18,488 bases of DNA from JBBDNV01 sp040877415 (GTDB lineage Bacteria; Planctomycetota; Planctomycetia; Pirellulales; PALSA-1355): assembly GCA_040877415.1 (NCBI GenBank), contig JBBDNV010000117.1, forward strand, positions 1-18,488, in the 5' to 3' direction. The number at the start of each line of letters is the position of its first letter. Positions within the stretch are counted from its first letter, which is position 1. The notes beneath the pieces are model-generated. The model was not told the origin of the DNA, searched no databases, and was given only the letters and a program-made list of their open reading frames with translations. Shown one piece after another: positions 1-7,429 of the stretch. A program made the translations under genes and the position numbers.

Positions 1-430
1 TGAGCGCCTCGATCGAGGCCTTGACCAGGTTGGTGGGATTATTGGAGCCGAAACTTTTCGTCAGAATGTTGTGAATGCCGGCCGCTTCGCACACGGCGCG
101 CACCGCGTTGCCGGCGATCACGCCGGTGCCCGGGGCGGCCGGAACCAACACCACCCGGGCCGCGCCGTAGCGTCCCTCGATCTGGTGCGGAATGGTGCCT
201 TCGGCAAGCGCGATTTCGATCATGCTGCGCGAACCGTCCTTAACGGCTTTTTCCACGCTGGGCGGAACTTCGTTGGCCTTGCCGTAGCCCCAGCCGACTT
301 TGCCCTTGCCGTTGCCCACCACGACCATGGCGGCGAAGCTGAAGCGGCGGCCACCCTTGACCACCGCGGCGCACCGCTTGATCTTGATCACCTTGTCGAT
401 CAGTTCTCCGCGACTGCTGCCTTCAGACAC
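1..430 (-). CDS. rpsE: 30S ribosomal protein S5 (C-terminus cut off by window edge)
   Basis: Small-subunit protein S5, which sits near the decoding site and the mRNA entry channel and helps translational accuracy. The visible 143 codons begin MSEGSSRGELIDKVIKIKR and continue through the S5 core, including the basic stretch VKGGRRFSF, the glycine-rich GNGKGKVGWGYGKA, and the C-terminal-domain segment VPAAPGTGVIAGNAVRAV. The reading frame is still open at base 1, so roughly the last 20 to 30 residues lie outside the window. The start is a GTG at 430, chosen because GAGGAG stands about eight bases upstream and the first residues match the usual S5 beginning. It follows rplR after a 138-bp gap. 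Family identity is very secure; only the start choice is slightly open. Confidence 0.95.
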   Translation of the reverse strand, partial: MSEGSSRGELIDKVIKIKRCAAVVKGGRRFSFAAMVVVGNGKGKVGWGYGKANEVPPSVEKAVKDGSRSMIEIALAEGTIPHQIEGRYGAARVVLVPAAPGTGVIAGNAVRAVCEAAGIHNILTKSFGSNNPTNLVKASIEAL

Positions 431-508
431 GATAAATACTCCTCGGATGCGGTATTTCGTTGAACAAGCATTCTATCCGATGGCCCGCTTTCGGTGGGAG
501 GGAATTCT

Positions 509-539
509 GCCCGTCGCCGCTGGCGCCGGGCTAAGCGGG
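509..539 (-). repeat. Interspersed intergenic repeat, copy A (rplR-rpsE gap)
   Basis: A 31-bp GC-rich element between rplR and rpsE. Read on the minus strand it contains CTTAGCCCGG then GCGACGGGC. It aligns without gaps to the plus-strand element at 9558-9588, with 24 of 31 bases identical by eye. The rest of the 431-568 gap shows nothing else except the rpsE ribosome binding site. Function unknown; it is probably a degenerate genome-wide repeat. Confidence 0.45.
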
Positions 540-568
540 TTTTTCCCCCCTTGGCTCCATACTCGAAT

Positions 569-937
569 CTAGAAAGTCAGTCCGGCCTGGCGGGCGGCGT
601 CGGCCAATGCCGCTACGCGGCCGTGATATTGGCACGCTCCGCGGTCGAAAGCCACTTTCGTGATTCCGGCCGCGACGGCCCGCTCGGCAATCGCCTTGCC
701 GATGGTCGCCGCCGCGCCCTTGTTGCCGCCGTATTTGACGTCGCCCCGCAAATCCTTGTCGACCGTGCTAGCGGCCGCCAGCGTGCGGCCGTCGCCGTCG
801 TCGATCACTTGCGCGTACAAATGCTTGTGGCTGCGAAAGACCGTCAGCCGCGGCCGCGCGGCGGTGCCGCGGATGCGCTTTCGCACCCGGAAAGTTCTTC
901 GCTTGCGCTGCTCGAGGATTGCTCGTTCGTGATTCAT
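569..937 (-). CDS. rplR: 50S ribosomal protein L18
   Basis: L18 binds 5S rRNA and helps mount it on the large subunit. The 122-residue protein starts MNHERAILEQRKRRTFRVRKRIRG, a typical basic N-terminal tail, then shows RPRLTVFRSHKHLYAQVIDD (about residues 29-48) and ends with FDRGACQYHGRVAALADAAR, the usual L18 C-terminal signature. The frame stays open upstream into rplF, so the start had to be chosen: ATG 937 gives the family length and has AGAGAG a few bases upstream. ATG 994 would add 19 unlike-L18 residues and has only a badly spaced AAGG. The order rplF-rplR-rpsE is the classical spc order. Confidence 0.95.
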   Translation of the reverse strand: MNHERAILEQRKRRTFRVRKRIRGTAARPRLTVFRSHKHLYAQVIDDGDGRTLAAASTVDKDLRGDVKYGGNKGAAATIGKAIAERAVAAGITKVAFDRGACQYHGRVAALADAARQAGLTF

Positions 938-1002
938 TGGTCTCTCTGGACGCCCGGCCTGATTGAGCAGGGGGCTAAACGTTTCCGCCTTCATCCTTTC
1001 GC

Positions 1003-1548
1003 TTACTTCGTCATCGCCTTGCCGGCTTTGCGGCGCACGATCTCGCCGTCGTACCGCACGCCCTTGCCCTTGTACGGCTCGGGCTTGCGCACCGCGCGAG
1101 CCTCGGCGGCGAACTGGCCCACGAGTTGCTTGTCGCTTCCCTTGATCACGACGTGCGTTTGATCGGGGCAAGTGACGGAGAGTCCCTTCGGAATCGGCAA
1201 ATGCACTTCGTTGGCAAAGCCGACGCGCAACTGCAACACGTTGGCTTGCACGGCCGCCAGGTAGCCTACGCCCACGATCTCCAGCTTCTTTTCGTAACCT
1301 TTGCTCACTCCGACGACCATGTTCTGGATCATCGCGCGCGAGAGGCCGTGCAGCGCCCGGGCCAACCGCGTGTCGCCCTTGCGGGAGACAACGACGCGCT
1401 TGGTCGCCTCGTCGTAGGCGGCCGAAATCTCCCCGCGCAGCGACCACGACAGTTTGCCCAGCGGACCTTCGACCGAGATGTCTCTGCCCGAGACGCCGAC
1501 TTTGACGCCCGAGGGGACAACGACGGGTTGTTTACCGATGCGCGACAT
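1003..1548 (-). CDS. rplF: 50S ribosomal protein L6
   Basis: L6 is a large-subunit protein near the GTPase-associated and sarcin-ricin region, where elongation factors dock. The 181-residue protein begins MSRIGKQPVVVPSGVKV, contains the first L6 repeat with ISVEGPLGKL (about 24-33), and carries the C-terminal signature PEPYKGKGVRY (156-166) followed by EIVRRKAGKA. Length is normal for the family. ATG 1548 is preceded by AAAGGTG at good spacing. It lies 40 bp after rpsH and 65 bp before rplR, in standard spc order. Confidence 0.97.
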   Translation of the reverse strand: MSRIGKQPVVVPSGVKVGVSGRDISVEGPLGKLSWSLRGEISAAYDEATKRVVVSRKGDTRLARALHGLSRAMIQNMVVGVSKGYEKKLEIVGVGYLAAVQANVLQLRVGFANEVHLPIPKGLSVTCPDQTHVVIKGSDKQLVGQFAAEARAVRKPEPYKGKGVRYDGEIVRRKAGKAMTK

Positions 1549-1588
1549 AGTCCGTTCACCTTTGCGCCGCGCTAGCGCGGCGATCCGC

Positions 1589-1984
1589 TTACCACAGTTC
1601 GCAAAGTACTTCGCCGCCGAGATTGCGCTGCCGCGCTTCGCGGTCGCTGATCACTCCGCGGCTGGTGCTAATGATCGAGATTCCCAGTCCGTTGAGCACG
1701 GGGCGCAAGCCGGTGGCGCGGCGATACACCCGCCGGCCCGGCTTGCTGACGCGCTTGATGTGGCGAATGACTCGCTCGCCGTTGGGGCCGTATTTCAGCT
1801 CGATGCGCAGCTCGGCCACGCTGGTGCCCTCGACTTCCTCGAAGCCCCAGATATAGCCTTCGCGCTTGAGCACTTCGGCCAGGCCGCGCTTCACCTTCGA
1901 CAGCGGCATGTTCACGCTGGGCCGTTCGACGCGCACCGCGTTGCGGATGCGGGTCAACATATCGGCGATGGGGTCGGTCATCAT
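1589..1984 (-). CDS. rpsH: 30S ribosomal protein S8
   Basis: S8 binds helix 21 of 16S rRNA and is needed for assembly of the central domain; in E. coli it is also the translational repressor of the spc operon. The 131-residue protein starts MMTDPIADMLTRIRNA and ends with the S8 signature ISTSRGVISDREARQRNLGG (about 105-124) then EVLCELW. Two adjacent ATG codons (1984 and 1981) are both possible; bacterial S8 usually begins M-S/T-D-P, which would favour 1981. No strong ribosome binding site is visible. It is 19 bp after rpsN. I saw no S8-like operator in the leader regions, but that needs a structure search. Confidence 0.96.
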   Translation of the reverse strand: MMTDPIADMLTRIRNAVRVERPSVNMPLSKVKRGLAEVLKREGYIWGFEEVEGTSVAELRIELKYGPNGERVIRHIKRVSKPGRRVYRRATGLRPVLNGLGISIISTSRGVISDREARQRNLGGEVLCELW

Positions 1985-2003
1985 AATCGCGATTCTTTCC
2001 CTT

Positions 2004-2189
2004 TTACCAGCTCGCCTTTTTCACGCCGGGAATCAGCCCTTCGTCGGCCAACTCGCGGAAGCAGATTCGGCAGATTCCAAACTTGCGGTACACGGCCCGG
2101 GGGCGGCCGCAGATCTTGCAGCGCCGCACGCGGCGCGTGCTGAACTTGGGCTTGGCCAGGGCCTTGGCAATCTTCGATTTACTCGCCAT
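2004..2189 (-). CDS. rpsN: 30S ribosomal protein S14, zinc-binding short form (type Z)
   Basis: S14 helps assemble the 3' major domain (head) of the small subunit. At 61 residues this is the short zinc-ribbon form: Cys24-x-x-Cys27 in RRCKICGR and Cys40-x-x-Cys43 in GICRICFREL, the C4 set that binds zinc. The C-terminus GLIPGVKKASW is the canonical S14 ending. ATG 2189 has AGGA six bases upstream. It sits between rplE and rpsH as in most spc operons. The long cysteine-free form (C-), often switched on when zinc is scarce, is not present here; whether the genome has one elsewhere cannot be told. Confidence 0.97.
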   Translation of the reverse strand: MASKSKIAKALAKPKFSTRRVRRCKICGRPRAVYRKFGICRICFRELADEGLIPGVKKASW

Positions 2190-2243
2190 CGACGATCCTG
2201 TCTTCGTTGGTACGTATCGTGTCTCGCGTCTCGATCGGGCGCA

Positions 2244-2873
2244 TCAGGCCGCGCCCGCCTTGCCCGCCGCCGCTTCTTCCGTCCGAAACGGCATGCCGAA
2301 GCCGCGCAATAGCTCGCGCGATTCGTCGTCGCTCTTGCTGCAAGCCATCACCAGCGTCACGTTCATGCCCTGCGTGCGCAGGAACTTGTCGGGATTCAGC
2401 TCGGGAAAAACCAATTGTTCCGACAGCCCCAAGCTGTAGTTGCCGTGGCCGTCGAACGCCCGCGGGCTCAAACCTCGAAAGTCGCGCACCCGCGGCAACG
2501 CCAATGAAATCAAGCGATCCAAAAACTCGTACATGCGCGGTCCGCGCAGCGTCACTTTGCAACCGATCGGCATGTCTTCGCGCAGGCGGAAATTGGCAAT
2601 CGCCTTGCGAGACTTGGTCACCAGGGGCTTCTGGCCGGTGATCTGCGCGAGCGCCGCCGTGGCCTCGTCCATGTGCTTCTTTTCGGCGATCGCGCTGCCG
2701 ACGCCCATGTTGACGACGATCTTTTCCAGCCGCGGCAGCGCGTGGAGATTTTTGCGGCCGAGCTTCGCGGCCAGCGCCGGCCGGATCTCTTTTGCGTACC
2801 GCTCCCAAAGCCGCGGCGTCGGGACCGCGACTTTCTCTTTGGGGGCTTTCGACTCTTTGGTTTTCTTTGCCAT
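2244..2873 (-). CDS. rplE: 50S ribosomal protein L5
   Basis: L5 binds 5S rRNA and contacts the P-site tRNA in the central protuberance. The 209-residue protein has a lysine-rich N-terminal extension (about residues 1-18), then PRLWERYAKEIRPAL, the L5 core LEKIVVNMGVG (about 49-59), ITGQKPLVTKSRKAIANFRL, and GCKVTLRGPRMYEFLDRL. The family is usually about 180 residues; the extra length is split between the basic N-terminal tail and an alanine-rich C-terminal tail after GMPFRTEE. No Shine-Dalgarno is visible before ATG 2873; instead a short tandem repeat runs directly into the start codon. Identity is secure. Confidence 0.96.
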   Translation of the reverse strand: MAKKTKESKAPKEKVAVPTPRLWERYAKEIRPALAAKLGRKNLHALPRLEKIVVNMGVGSAIAEKKHMDEATAALAQITGQKPLVTKSRKAIANFRLREDMPIGCKVTLRGPRMYEFLDRLISLALPRVRDFRGLSPRAFDGHGNYSLGLSEQLVFPELNPDKFLRTQGMNVTLVMACSKSDDESRELLRGFGMPFRTEEAAAGKAGAA

Positions 2874-2907
2874 GATTCAGTTCGCCACGATTCAGTTGGC
2901 GACGATT
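2873..2907. repeat. 15-bp tandem repeat abutting the rplE start codon
   Basis: Two near-identical 15-bp units (2873-2887 and 2888-2902), each built on GATTCAGTT plus a CGCCA or GGCGA end, followed by five more matching bases. They occupy most of the 47-bp rplX-rplE gap, exactly where a ribosome binding site would be expected. Probably slippage; a role in translation of rplE is only a possibility. Confidence 0.55.
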
Positions 2908-2920
2908 GCTCGGAATTCTC

Positions 2921-3280
2921 TCACACTTGCGCGGCCTTCTGCCGGCGCCCGACCGCGCGGGGCGGCGCGATGACGCCGATCGCCGCGTCGCACTTCTTGC
3001 AATAGCGATCCTTGGTGCCGTCATCGCGAAAGCGGGCTCCGGTGCGCGTCGGCCGATTGCAGGCCGTGCAGACCAGCATCACGTTGGAAATGTCGATCGG
3101 CATTTCCTTGGAGAGCCGGCCCCCCTGGGGATTCTTCTGGCTGCGGCGGATGTGCCGGTACGCCCGGTTGACGCCCTCGACGATCACGCGGCGTTTGTTT
3201 TCGAGCACCCTGAGCACCTTGCCGCGAAGCCTGTCCTCGCCGGCGATCACTTCCACGACGTCGCCCACTCGTATGTGCAT
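2921..3280 (-). CDS. rplX: 50S ribosomal protein L24
   Basis: L24 is an assembly initiator of the large subunit and sits by the peptide exit tunnel. The protein starts MHIRVGDVVEVIAGEDRLRG, a KOW motif, followed by RAYRHIRRSQKNPQGG. Its C-terminal half has two CxxC pairs (VCTACN and YCKKC, about residues 71-74 and 94-97), the zinc-knuckle form found in many bacterial L24 proteins. The start needs care: GTG 3283 is in frame one codon upstream, but ATG 3280 is better because GAGGTG lies five bases before it. The ATG overlaps the rplN stop by one base (TGATG), which points to translational coupling. The 119-residue length is slightly above average owing to a basic tail. Confidence 0.95.
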   Translation of the reverse strand: MHIRVGDVVEVIAGEDRLRGKVLRVLENKRRVIVEGVNRAYRHIRRSQKNPQGGRLSKEMPIDISNVMLVCTACNRPTRTGARFRDDGTKDRYCKKCDAAIGVIAPPRAVGRRQKAAQV

Positions 3281-3648
3281 CACACCACCTCGCTGGCGAG
3301 GCTCACGATTTTCATGAAGTTCCGATCACGCAGCTCGCGGGCCACGGCGCCGAAAATCCGCGTTCCGCGCGGGTTCCGTTCGTTGTCGATGATCACGATC
3401 GCGTTGTTGTCGAAACGCACGTAGCTGCCGTCGGGCCGCCGGGTCGGCTTCTTGCAGCGTACGATCACGCCGCGCACCACGCTCTTCTTCTTGATGTCGC
3501 TGCCGGGAATCACGCTCTTGACGCTGCAGACGACGATGTCGCCCAGCCCGGCCGTGCGCCGGTGGGTGCCTCCGAGCACCTTGATGCACATGACCTCCTT
3601 GGCACCCGTGTTGTCGGCGACGTTCAACCTGGTCTGCATCTGAATCAT
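3280..3648 (-). CDS. rplN: 50S ribosomal protein L14
   Basis: L14 lies at the subunit interface and forms part of an intersubunit bridge. At 122 residues it has exactly the usual length, beginning MIQMQTRLNVADNTGAKEVM and containing the L14 signature RGVIVRCKKPTRRPDGSYVR and the ending GTRIFGAVARELRDRNFMKI. It begins the spc part of the cluster. The 107-bp gap to rpsQ upstream is larger than most spacings here, but I find no convincing promoter in it. No Shine-Dalgarno is evident before ATG 3648. The stop overlaps the rplX start. Confidence 0.98.
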   Translation of the reverse strand: MIQMQTRLNVADNTGAKEVMCIKVLGGTHRRTAGLGDIVVCSVKSVIPGSDIKKKSVVRGVIVRCKKPTRRPDGSYVRFDNNAIVIIDNERNPRGTRIFGAVARELRDRNFMKIVSLASEVV

Positions 3649-3755
3649 GAATCACACGCTTAACTGATACTCCGGCTCGTCGTCTTCGCGCGCGGCACGC
3701 TTCGCACGGACGCGTCGATGTGCCTCGAAAATGTTCCTCGTAAACCGTCTTTTTG

Positions 3756-4070
3756 TCACAGCTCCTTGCGGGTTTCGATTTCCTCCTCCCCGCGCACGGC
3801 CGCCTTCATGGCCGCGAGATCCACCAGTCGGCTCTTGGCAACCACGCGCACCAGTTCCCAGCGTTTGGTCTTCGAGCGCGGGCGCGACTCGCGGATTTCG
3901 ACCGTGTCGCCCAAGCGGGCCTCGCCGGCCTCGTCGTGCACGTGGCACACGGTTTTGCGGCGCATGATTTTTCCGTACTTCGGATGCCGCACCAGCCGGG
4001 CGATTTCCACGCGGCGGGTTTTGGCCATCTTGTCGCTGGTCACGACGCCGATCGCAACTCTCTTAGGCAT
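3756..4070 (-). CDS. rpsQ: 30S ribosomal protein S17
   Basis: S17 is a primary 16S rRNA-binding protein of the 5' domain, with an OB fold. The 104-residue protein begins MPKRVAIGVVTSDKMAKTRR and shows the S17 core VRHPKYGKIMRRKT followed by HDEAGEARLGDTVEIRESRP, the latter being the family signature. Family members are usually about 80-90 residues; the extra sequence is an acidic and basic C-terminal tail (AMKAAVRGEEEIETRKEL). ATG 4070 has AGGCGG seven bases upstream. It is 11 bp after rpmC, the normal S10 order. Confidence 0.96.
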   Translation of the reverse strand: MPKRVAIGVVTSDKMAKTRRVEIARLVRHPKYGKIMRRKTVCHVHDEAGEARLGDTVEIRESRPRSKTKRWELVRVVAKSRLVDLAAMKAAVRGEEEIETRKEL

Positions 4071-4081
4071 GGCAAAACCGC

Positions 4082-4291
4082 CTACTTCTGCTGCGCAGCC
4101 GGGGCCGCTCGTTGAGTTTGAATCGTTTTTACGCGCGCGATCAGGCGGCGAGCCTTGCGCAATTCGCTGGGCGCGTCGAGCCGCTCGGTCTGCGATTGAA
4201 TGCGCATCCGGAACAGGTTCTCGACCGCTTCCTTGAGCGTCAGACCCAACTGCTCGTCGCTCATCTCGCGTAGTTCGGTCGCTTTCGTCAT
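4082..4291 (-). CDS. rpmC: 50S ribosomal protein L29
   Basis: L29 is a small helical-hairpin protein at the tunnel exit and part of the docking site for trigger factor and SRP. The 69-residue sequence contains LREMSDEQLGLTLKEAVENL then FRMRIQSQTERLDAPSELRK and ARRLIARVKTIQTQR, the two-helix pattern of L29. The end (RAAPAAQQK) is a short tail. It is 15 bp after rplP and 11 bp before rpsQ, so these three genes are tightly packed. The short length and family position leave little doubt. Confidence 0.95.
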   Translation of the reverse strand: MTKATELREMSDEQLGLTLKEAVENLFRMRIQSQTERLDAPSELRKARRLIARVKTIQTQRAAPAAQQK

Positions 4292-4306
4292 CGCTTCAGA
4301 GTCCGT

Positions 4307-4723
4307 TTACGTCGTTCGCCGGCGGATAAAACGCACGCGGACCGGCATCTTGTGGGCCAGGCGCGTAAAGCACATGCGGGCCGCCTCCTCGCTGACGCCC
4401 GAAATCTCGTACAAAATCGTGCCGGGCCGCACCACGGCCGCCCAATACTCCGGTTCGCCTTTTCCCTTGCCCATGCGGGTTTCCAGGGGAATCGAAGTGA
4501 TGCTCTTGTGAGGGAAGACGCGGATGTACAGCCGGCCTTCGTTGCGCATGTACTGCGCGGCGGCGACGCGGCCGGCCTCGATCGTCGGCGCGCTGACCCA
4601 GCCGCCCTGCATGGCTTGCAGGCCGTAGTCGCCGAAGACGACGCGGTTGCCCCGCGTGGCGTCATTTTTTATACGTCCTCTTTGGCTTTTTCGGTGCTTG
4701 ACCCTCTTGGGCATCAGCGCCAT
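4307..4723 (-). CDS. rplP: 50S ribosomal protein L16
   Basis: L16 is essential for the peptidyl-transferase centre and A-site tRNA positioning. The 138-residue protein starts MALMPKRVKHRKSQRGRIK, then has VVFGDYGLQAM, TIEAGRVAAAQYMR and the RMGKGKGEPEYW signature (83-94), all typical. The start overlaps the end of rpsC by 62 bp. ATG 4723 is preferred because GAGG stands nine bases upstream; ATG 4714 (MPKRVKHRK) would match most bacteria but has no ribosome binding site, and even it overlaps rpsC by 53 bp. I recall planctomycete L16 entries starting MALMPKRVKHRK, which supports 4723. Both readings of the overlap look genuine. Confidence 0.95.
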   Translation of the reverse strand: MALMPKRVKHRKSQRGRIKNDATRGNRVVFGDYGLQAMQGGWVSAPTIEAGRVAAAQYMRNEGRLYIRVFPHKSITSIPLETRMGKGKGEPEYWAAVVRPGTILYEISGVSEEAARMCFTRLAHKMPVRVRFIRRRTT

Positions 4724-5360
4724 CGGTCTCGTCCTCGTGATACATGCCTTGGTTGACCCACACCTGCACGCCGATGTGTCCCTGCGGCGTCATGGCTTCC
4801 GTGAATCCGTAATCGATTTTGGCCCGCAGCGTCGAAAGCGGAATCGAGCCGGCGATCGTTTTTTCGCGGCGCGCCATTTCCGATCCGCCCAGCCGTCCGG
4901 CTAGCTGGATTTTGATTCCCTTGGCGCCGGCTTCCATCGTGGTTTCCATGGCCCGCTTCATGCAGCGGCGAAAACTGGCCCGCTTGGACAGTTGCTCGGC
5001 GATATCTTCGGCCACCAGTTGGGCGTAGATTTCCGGGCGGGAGATTTCCTCGATCTTGATGTTGATCCGCCGGCCGACCAGGTTCTGCAATTCTTCCTGC
5101 AGCCGTTCGACCTCCTGGCCTTTGCGCCCGATGATGATGCCCGGCCGAGCCGTGAACAGCACGACCTTCACCTCGTCGCGCGTGCGCTCGATCTCGATTT
5201 TGGGAATGCCGGCGAACTTGTACTTTTCCTTGATGAATTCGCGGAGCTTGAGGTCCTCGAGCAGCAGGGTGGAAAACTCCTGTTTCGAAGCGTACCAGCG
5301 GCTTTTCCAGCCCACCATGATGCCCGTGCGAAAACCGGTTGGATTGACTTTTTGACCCAT
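4662..5360 (-). CDS. rpsC: 30S ribosomal protein S3
   Basis: S3 lines the mRNA entry tunnel and, with S4 and S5, unwinds mRNA. The 232-residue protein begins MGQKVNPTGFRTGIM, carries a KH domain with the GxxG loop GRKG (78-81) in TARPGIIIGRKGQEVERL, and in its C-terminal half has SRPEIYAQLVAEDIAEQL, GIKIQLAGRLGGSEMAR and TLRAKIDYGFTEAMTPQG, all S3 signatures. After GVQVWVNQGMYHED comes an acidic then lysine-rich tail ending PKRTYKK. That tail is encoded by the same bases as the start of rplP in another frame. Order and length are otherwise normal. Confidence 0.97.
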   Translation of the reverse strand: MGQKVNPTGFRTGIMVGWKSRWYASKQEFSTLLLEDLKLREFIKEKYKFAGIPKIEIERTRDEVKVVLFTARPGIIIGRKGQEVERLQEELQNLVGRRINIKIEEISRPEIYAQLVAEDIAEQLSKRASFRRCMKRAMETTMEAGAKGIKIQLAGRLGGSEMARREKTIAGSIPLSTLRAKIDYGFTEAMTPQGHIGVQVWVNQGMYHEDETDGADAQEGQAPKKPKRTYKK

Positions 5361-5419
5361 CGGTGAGCTCGTTTTTCAAATCGTGTTTGGTTCGGCCCTG
5401 CGCGGCCTTGCCGCCGCGG

Positions 5420-5761
5420 TTATTTGGAGATCGTGTCCAGAGAAATCCGGATGTGCGACATGCGCTTTTTGATCAAAAAGGCCATGCCGCGGGCGTGGGG
5501 ACGCATGCGCTTAAACATCGGCCCGCCGTCGACGCGCGCATCCACCACAACCATGTCGCTGATGTTCGGGGCCCGGCGGTCCTCGGCGTTCCCCAAGGCG
5601 CTTTTGAGCACTTTCTCCAGCAGGCGCGCGCCGCGCTGCGGCTGGTAGCGCAACAAGTTCAGCGCTTCGTCGGCGTGTTTGCCGCGAATCAAATCGGCCA
5701 GCGGCCGCACTTTGCGGGCACTGATGCGGGCGAATCGATGCACGGCCGTATAGGCAGCCAT
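5420..5761 (-). CDS. rplV: 50S ribosomal protein L22
   Basis: L22 has a globular part on the ribosome surface and a long hairpin reaching the exit-tunnel constriction, where it influences macrolide sensitivity and nascent-chain stalling. The 113-residue protein begins MAAYTAVHRFARISARKVRP, contains LADLIRGKHADEALNLL, KVLKSALGNAED, and the hairpin segment MFKRMRPHARGMAFLIKKRM followed by SHI. All are typical. ATG 5761 has AGGA about nine bases upstream. It lies 48 bp after rpsS and 59 bp before rpsC. Nothing odd is seen in the tunnel hairpin. Confidence 0.97.
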   Translation of the reverse strand: MAAYTAVHRFARISARKVRPLADLIRGKHADEALNLLRYQPQRGARLLEKVLKSALGNAEDRRAPNISDMVVVDARVDGGPMFKRMRPHARGMAFLIKKRMSHIRISLDTISK

Positions 5762-5809
5762 TCTCGTTTTCCTGGTTGAACTGGTCTCACTTCTCGCGCC
5801 GCACCTGGA

Positions 5810-6109
5810 CTAGGCCGGCGTCGCCGTTGGCAAAAGCGCTTTCTTGGATGCCCGGCCGCCGTGGCCGCGGAAGGTGCGCGTGGGAGCGAACTCTCCCAGC
5901 TTGTGCCCCACCATGTCCTCGGTCACAAACACCTTCACGTGGATCTTGCCGTTGTGAACCAGGAACGTATGGCCCACGAACTCCGGCACGATCGTGCAGG
6001 CTCGGGCCCACGTCTTGATCGGTTCCTTGCGGCCGTCGCCGGTCATCCGGTCCACTTTCTGGAACAGCTTTGGATTGACGAACGGACCTTTTTTCAGTGA
6101 TCTTCCCAT
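5810..6109 (-). CDS. rpsS: 30S ribosomal protein S19
   Basis: S19 is in the head of the small subunit with S13 and contacts A-site tRNA and bridge B1a. The 99-residue protein starts MGRSLKKGPFV and carries the S19 signature GHKLGEFAPTRTFRGHGG (68-85), with the usual KTWARACTIVPEFVGHTFLV before it. ATG 6109 is 21 bp after rplB; a GAGGAG is present but about 13 bases upstream, farther than ideal. Length is normal with a short extra C-terminal tail. Confidence 0.97.
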   Translation of the reverse strand: MGRSLKKGPFVNPKLFQKVDRMTGDGRKEPIKTWARACTIVPEFVGHTFLVHNGKIHVKVFVTEDMVGHKLGEFAPTRTFRGHGGRASKKALLPTATPA

Positions 6110-6130
6110 GGTGTTTGCCCGACTCCTCGG

Positions 6131-6988
<858 letters not shown>

Positions 6989-7012
6989 GATTAGTTCGTC
7001 TTTTTCTTGTAG

Positions 7013-7031
7013 CCGGCCTCAGCGAGGCCGG
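7013..7031. repeat. Perfect palindromic hairpin 1 in rplW-rplB gap
   Basis: CCGGCCTC and GAGGCCGG form an 8-bp perfect stem with a three-base loop (AGC). It lies inside the S10 transcript between rplW and rplB, about 25 bases upstream of the rplB start. No U-run follows on the minus strand, so it is not a clear terminator. It resembles REP-like intergenic palindromes. Confidence 0.7.
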
Positions 7032-7048
7032 TCTTCCAGTAACATTCC

Positions 7049-7067
7049 CCGGGGTCAATGACCCCGG
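7049..7067. repeat. Perfect palindromic hairpin 2 in rplW-rplB gap
   Basis: CCGGGGTC and GACCCCGG form a second 8-bp perfect stem around the loop AAT, 17 bp from hairpin 1 and 11 bp after the rplW stop. The two palindromes are the same size and similar in build but differ in sequence. In mRNA both would fold strongly between two ribosomal genes. Confidence 0.7.
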
Positions 7068-7078
7068 CCACAGCATAT

Positions 7079-7393
7079 TTAGTAGAAGTCGATGCGGTTT
7101 TCCGGGTGCAGCTTGACGATCGCCTTCTTCCAGCTCTTGGTGCGTCCGCCGCGAAAGCGGGTCCGCCGCGGCTTGCCTTTGCGGTTTTGCGTGTGCACGC
7201 GCAGCACCTTCACGTTAAACAATTCCTCGACGGCCCGCCGTACGTCGTCCTTGGTCGCCATCCGGTTGACCTCGAACGCGTAGGCGTTGTACCGCGTCGA
7301 GCGGTGCATTCCTTTTTCGGTCACCAGCGGGCGCAGAATGATCTGGTGCGGTGCGAGCAGGGGTTCGGGGGTCGTCGTGTTTTCGGGTGCCAT
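7079..7393 (-). CDS. rplW: 50S ribosomal protein L23
   Basis: L23 sits at the exit of the peptide tunnel and is the main docking site for trigger factor and SRP. The 104-residue protein has a 16-residue N-terminal extension, then IILRPLVTEKGMHRST (the canonical L23 opening), YAFEVNRMATKDDVRRAVEE (typical helix), LFNVKVLRVHTQNRKGKPRR and a basic end KSWKKAIVKLHPENRIDFY. ATG 7393 has AGGAAG eight bases upstream. It follows rplD by 36 bp. Confidence 0.96.
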   Translation of the reverse strand: MAPENTTTPEPLLAPHQIILRPLVTEKGMHRSTRYNAYAFEVNRMATKDDVRRAVEELFNVKVLRVHTQNRKGKPRRTRFRGGRTKSWKKAIVKLHPENRIDFY

Positions 7394-7429
7394 CGCCGAT
7401 ACTTCCTGTTAAACCCTCGCTCCCTCGCC

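Noticed and set aside
3652..3948. A 98-codon minus-strand frame bridging rpsQ and the rplN upstream gap.
   Set aside because: Most of it is rpsQ read in another frame; only the last part is spacer, and its composition is arginine-rich as expected for a shifted frame.
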